Positions 26,659 through 34,600 of a DNA stretch of 42,928 nucleotides are shown piece by piece. The stretch covers positions 2,162 to 45,089 of the forward strand of contig JAAXJC010000008.1 in NCBI GenBank assembly GCA_012270045.1, in the 5' to 3' direction. A program made the position numbers and the translations under genes. A model generated the notes under the pieces. That model saw nothing but the letters and a program-made list of their open reading frames with translations, was not told the origin of the DNA and did not search any database. The stretch's first letter is position 1; every line of letters begins with the position of its first letter. The stretch is from Luminiphilus sp. (GTDB taxonomy: Bacteria; Pseudomonadota; Gammaproteobacteria; Pseudomonadales; Halieaceae).

Positions 26659-27270
26659 TCAGGCCTCAGCAGTGTCGTACATGTCGGCATCCTCGCGCAT
26701 GTACATAGACTTTTTCGGCCGGGCGAAGACCCGTTCCACCATGGGCTCAAAGAACGCCAATGGATAGGTCTCGGCATCGGGATCGAAGGCCGGCGCGTCG
26801 TATTTATCGATGAACTCGAGGGTGTATTCATACAGGGGGTGGTCGCGGTACTGCTCACGCATGTTGCGGTCCAGTCCGAGGTAATGGAGGAAGTAGTAGC
26901 CCTGAAATTCGGCATGGTGCTTAACCATCCAATGGTTATCCGGGCTGACGTAGGGTTCCAGAATGGTGGCGGCTATATCGGCATGGTTTGCGGGGCCCAA
27001 TGTATCGCCTATGTCATGGAGCAGAGCGCAGACGACGTATTCTTCGTCTTTACCGTCCTTGTGGGCGAGGGTGGCGGTCTGCAGGCAATGGGTTAGCCGG
27101 TCCACGGGGAAGCCGCCACAATCCCCTGCGAGCAAGGACAGATGTTCCAACAGCCGGGCGGGCAATCCCTTGGCATGGTTGGCCGCCTCGCTGCCGATGA
27201 TGGCCCAGTCCTCAGCGGTTCCCTCTTTCATGTGATGAAACTTCGCGGATGGTTTTGCTTCTGCCTGCAT
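26659..27270 (-). CDS. HD-domain protein, PhnZ-like (possible diiron oxygenase or phosphohydrolase)
   Basis: This 203-residue protein has an HD fold: THCLQTATLAHKDGKDEEYV gives the first His, CALLHDIGDTLGPANHADIA the HD pair and a further His, and VKHHAEFQGYYFLHYLGLDR later ligands. The pattern of two extra His between and after the HD pair resembles PhnZ/MIOX-type mixed-valent diiron oxygenases more than simple nucleotide phosphohydrolases, but this is only pattern-level. ATG 27270 is chosen because AGGAG stands just upstream; the frame runs up to 27441 without sense. It is first in a likely operon with the formamidase-like hydrolase and kynureninase. The reaction is unknown. Confidence 0.8.
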   Translation of the reverse strand: MQAEAKPSAKFHHMKEGTAEDWAIIGSEAANHAKGLPARLLEHLSLLAGDCGGFPVDRLTHCLQTATLAHKDGKDEEYVVCALLHDIGDTLGPANHADIAATILEPYVSPDNHWMVKHHAEFQGYYFLHYLGLDRNMREQYRDHPLYEYTLEFIDKYDAPAFDPDAETYPLAFFEPMVERVFARPKKSMYMREDADMYDTAEA

Positions 27271-27598
27271 TGCGGTGCTCTCCTGCCTGTTGCCAATGGC
27301 GTCTTCCTGGGCGCGGCCTGCGCCCGAACGTTCCGATGATGATCGCTCGGGACCGCCGGTGCAAGGTGCTGCCCGGGATGGCGGACAGGTCTGCGAGATC
27401 ACCCTGTGGCCATCACCGTTGCGGTGCTTGTGGTTCTCCATATGGGTGCCCTGTCATTCACCCTGTTCTGCGTCAGGGCGTCTCCAGAAGTTGTCGTCGC
27501 TGCCCTGGGATGATGCCGAGAAAAACACCCCGGGCTCCCGTCGGGGGTCGGGTTTGGGGTAGGGTAGACGACCAGTGTCCACTCCCACGGGAATACCC
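27271..27598. other. Divergent intergenic region, HD gene / aminotransferase
   Basis: These 328 bases should carry promoters for the HD operon (minus) and the aminotransferase pair (plus). Open frames run through it on both strands as extensions of the flanking genes but lack any family similarity. No operator or RNA element was recognised. Confidence 0.4.
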
Positions 27599-28528
27599 AT
27601 GAGCAGCACCCACACCTACGCCGTCGATAGCCGCAATGCCGATATCCAGATCAATATCAACGGCGAGCTGTTTGCCAGGGATCAGGCCGTGGTGTCGGTG
27701 TTCGACAGTGGCTTTATTCTCGGCGACGGTATCTGGGAGGGGCTGCGGGTTCACGAAGGCGTTATTCCTTTTCTGGACCAGCACCTGAAACGGTTGTGGG
27801 AAGGGGCCAAGGCACTTGATCTCGACCTGGGCTTGAGTCAGGCGGAACTGGCTGAGCGGTTGTACGGCACCCTGGCCGCCAATGGCATGCGGGATGATGT
27901 GCATATTCGTCTCATGGTCAGTCGGGGTATCAAGGCAACGCCCTACCAGGATCCGGCGGTCACCATCAGTCCACCCACGGTGGTGATCATTCCCGAGTAC
28001 AAAGCGCCGGACCCGTCCCTCAACGATCGCGGGGTACGCTTGTATACCGTCTATGTGCGCCGGGGCTATGCCGACGTGCAGGATCCGCGGATTAACAGCC
28101 ACTCCAAGCTCAACTGCATATTCGGGTGTATTCAGGCATCCAAGGCGGGCTATGACGAGGCCCTGATGCTGGATCCCCACGGTCACGTGGCAACCTGCAA
28201 TTCGACCCACTTTTTTATTGTCCGTGACGGTGAGGTCTGGACCTCCAGCGGCGACTACTGTCTCGATGGCATCACCCGACGCAATGTCATCAACCTCTGT
28301 AAAGCCAACGATATTCCCGTATACGAGAAGAATTTTTCGGTCATGCAGTGCTACAGCGCCGAAGAGGCTTTTGTCACCGGCACCTTCGCAGGGCTGACGC
28401 CGGTATTCGAGATCGACGGCCGCCAGATCGGTACGGGTCGCAGGGGCCCTATGGTTGATCGGCTGCAGCGGCTGTACCTGCAACTGTTGGACACTGAGGT
28501 TGGGTCCCGTCAGGGAGCGGCAGACTGA
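27599..28528 (+). CDS. Class IV PLP aminotransferase (branched-chain/D-amino-acid type)
   Basis: This 309-residue protein shows the class IV fold. ARDQAVVSVFDSGFILGDGI then WEGLR is the N-terminal signature. NSHSKLNCIFGCIQASKAGY contains the probable PLP lysine. ATCNSTHFFIVRDGEVWTSS then LDGITRRNVI matches the cofactor phosphate region, and VTGTFAGLTPVFEIDGR the C-terminal part. Branched-chain aminotransferase, D-amino-acid aminotransferase and aminodeoxychorismate lyase share this fold, and the substrate is not clear. ATG 27599 is preferred over GTG 27575, which would add eight residues. The next gene, sulfotransferase-like, starts directly after the stop. Plant proteins exist in which these two domains are fused, which supports a joint function. 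Confidence 0.85.
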   Translation: MSSTHTYAVDSRNADIQININGELFARDQAVVSVFDSGFILGDGIWEGLRVHEGVIPFLDQHLKRLWEGAKALDLDLGLSQAELAERLYGTLAANGMRDDVHIRLMVSRGIKATPYQDPAVTISPPTVVIIPEYKAPDPSLNDRGVRLYTVYVRRGYADVQDPRINSHSKLNCIFGCIQASKAGYDEALMLDPHGHVATCNSTHFFIVRDGEVWTSSGDYCLDGITRRNVINLCKANDIPVYEKNFSVMQCYSAEEAFVTGTFAGLTPVFEIDGRQIGTGRRGPMVDRLQRLYLQLLDTEVGSRQGAAD

Positions 28529-29248
28529 GTGACCATCCGTATCGCCATGTGGTCCGGTCCCCGCAATATTTCCACGGCCATGATGAGGGCCTGGGAAAAT
28601 CGGCCGGACTGCGCGGTCATCGACGAACCCTTCTATGCCTGCTACCTCACGGAAAGCGGCGCACAGCACCCCTGCCGCGAGGCTGTTCTTGCATCACAGC
28701 CGACCCGCCGTGAACAGGTCGTTGCCGGGCTGATCGGGGATATGCCGGCACCGATTTATTATCAAAAGCACATGACCCACCACATGCTCGAGGGCTGTGA
28801 TATGGGCTGGGTGCGGGGCCTGCGTCATGCCTTCCTCATACGCGATCCCGCGGCGGTCATCGCTTCCTATCTGAAAAAAATGCCGTCGGTATGTGCCGAC
28901 GATATCGGGATTACTCGCCAGTGGCAGCTGTTTCAGCAGATCACCGAGATCACCGGGACCACACCGCCCGTCATCGACAGTGCTGCCGTGCTTGGGGACC
29001 CTGCGGGCGCACTGGAAAAGCTCTGTGACGCTCTGGAAGTTGACTACTCGGGCGAGGCCATGACGTGCTGGCCTGCAGGTCCAAGGACCAGTGACGGTGT
29101 TTGGGCAGACCACTGGTACGCCTCGGTTCGGGCGTCCTCGGGCTTTGCGCCGCCCGGTCCCGACGCGGTGTCGCTTGAGGGTGAGGCAGCGGACCTGGCT
29201 GATCAAATGGCACCCTACTACCAGTCATTGCGGCAGCATCAACTCTAG
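28529..29248 (+). CDS. Sulfotransferase-like P-loop protein
   Basis: This 239-residue protein begins with GTG directly after the aminotransferase stop. The N-terminal IRIAMWSGPRNISTAMMRAW resembles the PAPS-binding P-loop of sulfotransferases, with Arg-Asn-Ile-Ser in place of the usual RSGTT. AFLIRDPAAVIASYLKK corresponds to the second, 3'-phosphate-binding motif. It is smaller than most sulfotransferases and belongs to a branch seen next to or fused with class IV aminotransferases. Whether it transfers sulfate is unproven; the altered loop allows another nucleotide-dependent role. An alpha-keto or hydroxy acid made by the neighbour could be its substrate (inference). Confidence 0.75.
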   Translation: MTIRIAMWSGPRNISTAMMRAWENRPDCAVIDEPFYACYLTESGAQHPCREAVLASQPTRREQVVAGLIGDMPAPIYYQKHMTHHMLEGCDMGWVRGLRHAFLIRDPAAVIASYLKKMPSVCADDIGITRQWQLFQQITEITGTTPPVIDSAAVLGDPAGALEKLCDALEVDYSGEAMTCWPAGPRTSDGVWADHWYASVRASSGFAPPGPDAVSLEGEAADLADQMAPYYQSLRQHQL

Positions 29249-29438
29249 TCGCGCCATCAGGCCGCTTCAGCCCGGCGCAGGCGTTTGGGGGGCCGGGCGG
29301 CCAATGGCATGCCCCCGGGGTGATTACCGTCCCGCCCAGCGACCCGGTGGCTTCATCGTGAGCAAGATTCACCGTCGAAGGAATGTTAGTGTGCAGGGCA
29401 GTTTCAGTTTCAACACGCCAGTTCAAAGGTGACCAACC

Positions 29439-30245
29439 ATGACCGCAACCCGTGCTACGCCCGTTTTGATCGACGAACAGGCAGACCTCATGACGATCAC
29501 ACTCAACCGCCCGGAGCTTGGCAACGCCTTTAGTGCGGACCTGGTCGATACCCTGTTTCACACGTTCACCGAGTTGGCATCCCGGGACGATATCCGGGTC
29601 GTGGTGCTGCAGGGCGCGGGCAAACATTTCTGCTCGGGCCTCGATCTGGTCGATGGTGGTTGGGGCTTCAGTGAGCGCTCGGTGGGCATGCTGCTGGGGG
29701 TGCAACGTCGCATTGCGCGGCTGTACCTGGCCATGCGCCGCTGCCCCCAGGCGGTAGTAGCCAGCGTTCAGGGTGCTGCCTATGGTGGAGGCCTGAGTCT
29801 CGCTGCCGCCGCTGATCTGCGGGTCGCTGACACCACAGCCAAATTCTGTGCTGCCTATATACGCATTGGTCTCACAGGTGCTGATATGGCCAGCAGTTAC
29901 CTGTTACCGCGCCTGGTGGGGGGTTCTTTTGCGGCTGAAATGATGATGACAGGGCGGGCCTATACCGCCGAAGCCATGGACAAACGGGGCTTCCTGTCCC
30001 ACGTCACTGCGCCGGAGGAGAGGGAGTCGGCGGTGTCGGCCCTGGTGGCTGATTTGTTGGCGACCGCGCCCCTGGGTCTGCGCCTGACCAAGGAGGCGGT
30101 ACACCTGGGTATCGATTCCCAATCCATGGAAGCAACCATGGCCCTGGAGGACCGGCACCAGACCTTGCTGTCGATGACCGATGACGCCGCTGAAGCAATG
30201 CATGCATTCCAGGAGAAGCGCGCTCCGAATTACCGGGGTCGATGA
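29439..30245 (+). CDS. Enoyl-CoA hydratase/isomerase (crotonase family)
   Basis: The protein has 268 residues with the crotonase fold. NRPELGNAFSADLVDTL leads to the first oxyanion segment KHFCSGLDL, and the second is QGAAYGGGLSLAAAADLRVA. GLTGADMASSYLLPRLVGG follows where one catalytic acidic residue is normally found. It probably hydrates or isomerises an enoyl-CoA in acyl-CoA breakdown; the exact substrate is open. ATG 29439 follows a GGTGA-like ribosome site. It is 190 bases from the preceding gene and converges on the MeaB gene, so it is not in the mutase operon but could serve the same pathway. Confidence 0.88.
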   Translation: MTATRATPVLIDEQADLMTITLNRPELGNAFSADLVDTLFHTFTELASRDDIRVVVLQGAGKHFCSGLDLVDGGWGFSERSVGMLLGVQRRIARLYLAMRRCPQAVVASVQGAAYGGGLSLAAAADLRVADTTAKFCAAYIRIGLTGADMASSYLLPRLVGGSFAAEMMMTGRAYTAEAMDKRGFLSHVTAPEERESAVSALVADLLATAPLGLRLTKEAVHLGIDSQSMEATMALEDRHQTLLSMTDDAAEAMHAFQEKRAPNYRGR

Positions 30246-30362
30246 TTTCGGTGCGAGCCGATGTGACCGCTGGTGCTTTTTGTGCGGGTGAAGAGATTAC
30301 GCTGTAGCTGCGCTGGTATGCCAAGCCGTCAGCGTCTTTTCCATCGTTAGCCCGACGATTGT

Positions 30363-31277
30363 TCAGGAACGCTGTTGATAAAATTGGGCCAGCAGATCTG
30401 TGGCGGTCCCCGGCGATTTTTCCTGGGTGGCCTCGCCTCCCCCGCAATTAAGAAAGGTCTCGAAGTCACTGAGTAGCTGAGCTCTGGCTGCTTCCCGGGC
30501 AGCCAGTATCCGGCGTTTTTTGCTGCTCTCTGTTGGGGAGTCCGCCAGCAGCTGCGCCAGGTCATGCCACAATTCTGTAACCCCATCGCCATCCGTAGCG
30601 ATGGTTGGAAACACGCTCGGCGGCCTTTCCACAGGCAAACACTGCAGGGACTGCTCCAGCAGTATTTTCGCCTGCTCCAGGCCCGGACGATCTGCCTTAT
30701 TGAGTGCGAAGGCATCCCCCTGCTCGGTGAGACCCGCTTTATTTGCTTGAAAACCATCGCCCCATCCAGGATTCAGGACGACCAGTACGCGGTCTGCCAG
30801 ATCAACGATATCGAGTTCAACCTGGCCAATGCCCAACGTCTCAATGATGATCAGGGGCCACTGGTCGGCATCGAGCAGATTGATAGTGGCTCGGGTGGCG
30901 GCGGCAATGCCCCCCTGGTGTCCCCGGGAGGCCATAGACCTGAAGAAGACCCTGTTGCCAAAGTGCCGGTAGTCAATACGAACCCGGTCTCCCAGCAGCG
31001 CACCTCCGGTTACTGCGGAACTCGGGTCCACTGCGAGTACTGCCACAGAGGAATATCGCTGCAATGCCAGGGGCAGCAAAGCGCTGACCAATGAGGATTT
31101 TCCTGCCCCGGGTGGACCGGTTATGCCCAGGACATGGGCGTTGGCAGGTGTGGCCAGTGCAGCCTCCTCCAGGGTGAGTGCTTGGTTGCCTCCTGATTCA
31201 ATCGACGTAATGGCCCGTGCCAGAGCTTTACGCTGCTCAAAGTCAACCGGTGCCGCAGCATCTGCCGCATTGCTCAT
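30363..31277 (-). CDS. meaB: MeaB-type GTPase, chaperone of the B12-dependent mutase
   Basis: This 304-residue G protein of the MeaB/ArgK family has the P-loop GPPGAGKSSLVSAL, VLAVDPSSAVTGGALLGDRV with the family's switch region, ETLGIGQVELDIVDLAD and the base-specificity motif NKAD. MeaB loads and protects adenosylcobalamin-dependent acyl-CoA mutases. The ATG overlaps the TGA of the small mutase subunit (31274-31277), so it is translationally coupled to it. Pairing of a MeaB with its own mutase is common, so this one probably serves the unusual mutase next to it. The assignment is firm. Confidence 0.94.
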   Translation of the reverse strand: MSNAADAAAPVDFEQRKALARAITSIESGGNQALTLEEAALATPANAHVLGITGPPGAGKSSLVSALLPLALQRYSSVAVLAVDPSSAVTGGALLGDRVRIDYRHFGNRVFFRSMASRGHQGGIAAATRATINLLDADQWPLIIIETLGIGQVELDIVDLADRVLVVLNPGWGDGFQANKAGLTEQGDAFALNKADRPGLEQAKILLEQSLQCLPVERPPSVFPTIATDGDGVTELWHDLAQLLADSPTESSKKRRILAAREAARAQLLSDFETFLNCGGGEATQEKSPGTATDLLAQFYQQRS

Positions 31278-31663
31278 TGCTGGCTGCTAAGCCCCGTGAG
31301 GCGATTTGCCGAAGCCACGATGTCGGTCAATGCTGAGCCCGGTGGAAAAACCTCCAATCCTTTCGCTTCCAATTGCTTGCAGGCATGTGGCGGGATCGTG
31401 CCGCCAGCGAAGAGCGGCATATCGGGACATGTGGACTGGACCGCGTCGACTGCCCGCAGCGCCACATCAATATGGCCACCTATATTAAGCCCTACCAAAT
31501 CAACATCTTCATCCACAGCGGCGGCAACGATTTCGTTTGTCGTGGCCATGCCGATCATAATGACTTCGAAGCCTGCGTCCCGGAGTGCCCGCGCAACAAT
31601 GGTGGGGCCGCGCCAGTGCCCATCAAGTCCGGTTTTTGCCATCAGGATACGTTTTGGCCTCAT
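31274..31663 (-). CDS. Acyl-CoA mutase small subunit, adenosylcobalamin-binding
   Basis: This 129-residue B12-binding domain has the DGHWRG form of DxHxxG at residues 14-19, His16 being the lower cobalt ligand. GLNIGGHIDVAL and FAGGTIPPHAC match the other cobalamin-contact loops. A separate small subunit of this length is the arrangement of isobutyryl-CoA and 2-hydroxyisobutyryl-CoA mutases (IcmB/HcmB), whereas classical methylmalonyl-CoA mutase carries the domain fused at its C-terminus. GAGGAA stands upstream of the ATG. It lies 12 bases downstream of the large subunit and overlaps meaB. Confidence 0.93.
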   Translation of the reverse strand: MRPKRILMAKTGLDGHWRGPTIVARALRDAGFEVIMIGMATTNEIVAAAVDEDVDLVGLNIGGHIDVALRAVDAVQSTCPDMPLFAGGTIPPHACKQLEAKGLEVFPPGSALTDIVASANRLTGLSSQQ

Positions 31664-31675
31664 TGGCGTTTCCTC

Positions 31676-33307
31676 TCAACTTTGGATGGGGGTGCGCCAG
31701 TCACCGAAAACCTCGCGGTAAACGTCGCCCACCTCGCCCAGCGTGGCTTCTCGCTCGAGGCAGTCCATCATCGCGGGCATAATATTTTCCGTTCCCCGGC
31801 AGACCTGTTCCAGGCGCCGGAGGGCATCCGCTGCCCCCCGCTCATGACGACTGCGTTTCACCTCTTTAAGCCGGTCCAGGGCAACATCAAAGGCGTCGTC
31901 GCTGCCTATGAAGCCATCAATTTCGAAGGGGCTGCAGTCATCATGGGCCATCGTCACTCCGACAATATGCGCATCGCCACTTTCGGTTTGCATGAATTCT
32001 GCGTGTTGGTTCTCCTCCGCCTTGGCATGTAACCAGCCCGAATCGAGGCAGGCCAGGTAGCCACCCCGGCTTTGGATGTCCTCAAAGAAGGCCCAGGCTT
32101 TTTCGACCAGCTGCGCGGTCAACGTCTCGACGTAGTAGGAGCCTCCCAGCGGGTCGGTAACATCGGTCAGACCCGTTTCCTCCATCAGGATCTGCTGAAT
32201 TCTCACCGACATTTGATGGGCATGTTCCGAGGGTATGGACAGCGCTTCGTCATAACCCGATACCCCCAATGATTGCACGCCACCCAATACGGCGCTGACT
32301 GCCATCAGTGCACCCCGGACCAAATTGTTCATGGGCTGCTGGTAGGCCATTTTGGAGCCAGCGGTAACGCAGTGGATTCGCAGGTTGGCCACTCTGGGGT
32401 CGGTAATGCCATAGCGTTGTCGCAACAGATCGGACCACATCAGTCGCGCGGCTCGCATCTTGCAGGCCTCTTCAAAAATTTTGATGGACGCGCGGAAGCT
32501 GACCCCCGCACAACCCCGGGCTGCAATCTCCAACGAAATCCGGTCCCGTTTCGCAATCTCATCAAGGTATTCCACGGCATTGGCAAACAGGCTGCCCAGC
32601 TCCTGATCAGGGGTCAGTCCGGTGTCCGCGCCGTTGTAACCCGCGATGGATACCGGAACCCAGCGGGGAAGATGTTCGGTACAGAATTCAATGATATCCG
32701 CGTTGAAGCGCAGGCCGGCATCGGTGGGTATCTGCTGCTTTGTCACGCAACCCAAATAGGTGAGGTTGAAGTCGCTTTGACCTGTGCCGGCCAGCCTCTG
32801 CAGGTCATAGCCGCGCTGTTTTGCCACGGTCCAATAGGCTGCCAGTGCGAACGGCGCGTGCTGAACGACGGCGCCTCCCGCGTGTCCGAAGCTGGTATCC
32901 ATGGGCAGGCCGTCAAGGCAGATAGCGGTGTCCCTGACGCTCTGCATGACGGCACCGGTCAGGCCAACGTCTTCCCGTCGCGCCAAGACTTCGGGGTGGT
33001 CTACGTTATAGCAATGGTCCGCCGTGTTTCGATCATGCTCCATGATGAAGCCGGTTTCGCCATTTTTGAGCAAAAACTTGATCCGCTCATTTTCATCCTC
33101 TGGCTTGCCAAAGCCGCTGAGTTGAAATATGCGCCAGGGCTTTGATCGGTAGCCCGAGGGGTGAAAGCCTCGGTGATAGGGTGCCTCCCCCGGCGGTTGG
33201 TTGACGCGCGCCGCGTGCCCGTCGGGGATGTCGTCAGCAGTGTAGTAGGGCTTGAGCGGGATATCCGAACAGGCCCGGGCAGTGTCGCCGGAACCTTTTG
33301 CCTGCAT
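31676..33307 (-). CDS. Acyl-CoA mutase large subunit, divergent active site
   Basis: This 543-residue protein has the TIM-barrel layout of adenosylcobalamin-dependent acyl-CoA mutases: HPSGYRSKPWRIFQLSGFG (with Tyr53 at the place of Tyr89), RLAGTGQSDF (Thr and Gln at 195 and 197), PVSIAGYNGADTG, EEACKMRAARLMWSDLL, GVSGYDEALSIPSE and DPLGGSYYVE. Numbers are of the Propionibacterium methylmalonyl-CoA mutase, aligned from memory. The Arg207 that binds the methylmalonyl carboxylate is Cys187 or Val188 here, and catalytic His244 is Asn225. The FDLPT and SMTMN motifs are also replaced (EHDRNT, GGAVVQH). It therefore probably rearranges a different acyl-CoA. It forms an operon with the small subunit and meaB. 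Confidence 0.88.
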   Translation of the reverse strand: MQAKGSGDTARACSDIPLKPYYTADDIPDGHAARVNQPPGEAPYHRGFHPSGYRSKPWRIFQLSGFGKPEDENERIKFLLKNGETGFIMEHDRNTADHCYNVDHPEVLARREDVGLTGAVMQSVRDTAICLDGLPMDTSFGHAGGAVVQHAPFALAAYWTVAKQRGYDLQRLAGTGQSDFNLTYLGCVTKQQIPTDAGLRFNADIIEFCTEHLPRWVPVSIAGYNGADTGLTPDQELGSLFANAVEYLDEIAKRDRISLEIAARGCAGVSFRASIKIFEEACKMRAARLMWSDLLRQRYGITDPRVANLRIHCVTAGSKMAYQQPMNNLVRGALMAVSAVLGGVQSLGVSGYDEALSIPSEHAHQMSVRIQQILMEETGLTDVTDPLGGSYYVETLTAQLVEKAWAFFEDIQSRGGYLACLDSGWLHAKAEENQHAEFMQTESGDAHIVGVTMAHDDCSPFEIDGFIGSDDAFDVALDRLKEVKRSRHERGAADALRRLEQVCRGTENIMPAMMDCLEREATLGEVGDVYREVFGDWRTPIQS

Positions 33308-33418
33308 GCGCTGGAACCTCGCACTCGTTATTTTTGCTACAGACTACTACATCTTTACTTTGCAGTAAGCTATTGCTACGTTGAGTACAACAAAGATAAC
33401 AACAGACTGGGGCGAATA
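33308..33418. promoter_or_regulatory. Divergent promoter region with candidate TetR operator
   Basis: This 111-base AT-richer stretch separates the mutase operon from the seven-gene plus-strand operon and must carry both promoters. TTACT (33355-33359) and AGTAA (33364-33368) form an inverted repeat with a 4-base spacer; a second partial repeat is GTTG...CAAC at 33380-33391. Either could be a site for the TetR-type regulator encoded two genes downstream. Promoter hexamers are not clear, and the region is too short for a full cobalamin riboswitch. Confidence 0.35.
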
Positions 33419-34597
33419 GTGTTTGGATATGACGCGTCGACACTCGGACTAACGGCGACCGAAAGGGTTCACATGGGCCGCGCCGCCGCGGACGCCCTGG
33501 CAGAAGAGGCAGAGAGCCTGGACGCCGAACGGATTTTTCTGCTGGTCAGCAGCACCCTTCGTAACAACACAGATGAAATCGCTCGAATTGAGTCTGCATT
33601 GGGGTCCCGATTGGCGATGACCTATGACGGCATTGCTCCCCATGCACCTCGTACAGACGTGCTGAAGGCCATGGTGGCGGCCCGGGACGTCAACACTGAC
33701 CTCATCATTACTGTTGGTGGGGGTTCGGTTACGGATGCGGGTAAGGTTATTGCGCTGGGACTGAAGCACAACATGCTCAGCCATGAAGATTTTGAGGGTT
33801 TCTATGTCTACGTCGATGACGATGGCAATACAGTCGCTCCGGTCTTTGATGGCCCCGACATTCGCGTCATCTGCTGCCCTACGACCTTGTCGGGGGGCGA
33901 GTTCAACACCATGGGGGGCGTCACTGACGATCGGGAAAATAAAAAGCAGGGCTATACCCATCGATTAATGGCGCCGGTGGCTATTGTGCTCGATCCTGCA
34001 CTGACCGTGCACACCCCGGAATGGCTGTGGCACTCCACTGGTGTTCGTGCAGTCGATCACGCGCTTGAATCGCTCTCTTCCAGGCACTCGAGTTATTTCT
34101 GCGATGGTGTGGCAGAGAGTGCCCTGCGATTGTTGAGTCAAGCCATGCCAGCGGTAAAGGCCGACCCCGGAGATCTTGATGCCCGGCTCAAATGCCAGGT
34201 TGGCGCCTGGCAGTCGATGATTCCAATCATTGGTGGCGTACCTATGGGCGCCAGTCATGCCATCGGTCATGTGTTGGGAGGGACAGCCGACGTGCCCCAT
34301 GGTTACTGTTCCTGTGTGATGGCTCCCGCCGTGCTCGCATTCAACAAGCCGGTTACCGGTGACAAGCAGGTCAAGATCAGTGACAGTTTCGGGCGACCCG
34401 GTGAGGACGCCAGTATTGTCCTGGATGAGTTCATACGTGGTCTGGGCATGCCTCGCACCCTCGGCGAAGTGGGTGTCACTGACGAGCAGCTGGATTTGAT
34501 AGCGGAGTACACCATGTTGGACTTCTGGTCCCGAACAAACCCCAGGGAGATTACTGGCCCAGGTGATGTGCGGGCGATTCTTGAGCAGGCCCGCTAA
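33419..34597 (+). CDS. Iron-type alcohol dehydrogenase, maleylacetate-reductase-like
   Basis: This protein of about 392 residues belongs to the Fe-dependent (group III) alcohol dehydrogenases. ITVGGGSVTDAGKVIALGLK is the nucleotide-binding GGGSxxD motif, CCPTTLSGGEFN follows, and metal ligands lie in RAVDHALES, GASHAIGHVLGG and DVPHG. The GxSHAxxHVLGGT...PHG form is that of maleylacetate reductases, but other carbonyl or alcohol substrates are possible. The frame opens at 33161 within the opposite mutase gene; GTG 33419, preceded by GGGGC, starts just at the conserved FG segment and is preferred, though not certain. It is first in the plus-strand operon; tetR follows after 3 bases. Confidence 0.85.
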   Translation: MFGYDASTLGLTATERVHMGRAAADALAEEAESLDAERIFLLVSSTLRNNTDEIARIESALGSRLAMTYDGIAPHAPRTDVLKAMVAARDVNTDLIITVGGGSVTDAGKVIALGLKHNMLSHEDFEGFYVYVDDDGNTVAPVFDGPDIRVICCPTTLSGGEFNTMGGVTDDRENKKQGYTHRLMAPVAIVLDPALTVHTPEWLWHSTGVRAVDHALESLSSRHSSYFCDGVAESALRLLSQAMPAVKADPGDLDARLKCQVGAWQSMIPIIGGVPMGASHAIGHVLGGTADVPHGYCSCVMAPAVLAFNKPVTGDKQVKISDSFGRPGEDASIVLDEFIRGLGMPRTLGEVGVTDEQLDLIAEYTMLDFWSRTNPREITGPGDVRAILEQAR

Positions 34598-34600
34598 CCG

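Noticed and set aside
27473-28669. Long minus-strand open frame (398 codons) across the aminotransferase gene
   Set aside because: It is antisense to a well-recognised class IV aminotransferase and its translation has no family features. High GC content readily opens such frames.
31676-33307. Ordinary methylmalonyl-CoA mutase
   Set aside because: The carboxylate-binding Arg and catalytic His are missing, and the B12 domain is a separate small subunit.
33308-33418. Cobalamin riboswitch ahead of the B12-dependent mutase
   Set aside because: The divergent region is only 111 bases, shorter than a full cobalamin riboswitch, and no B12-box-like sequence was recognised.
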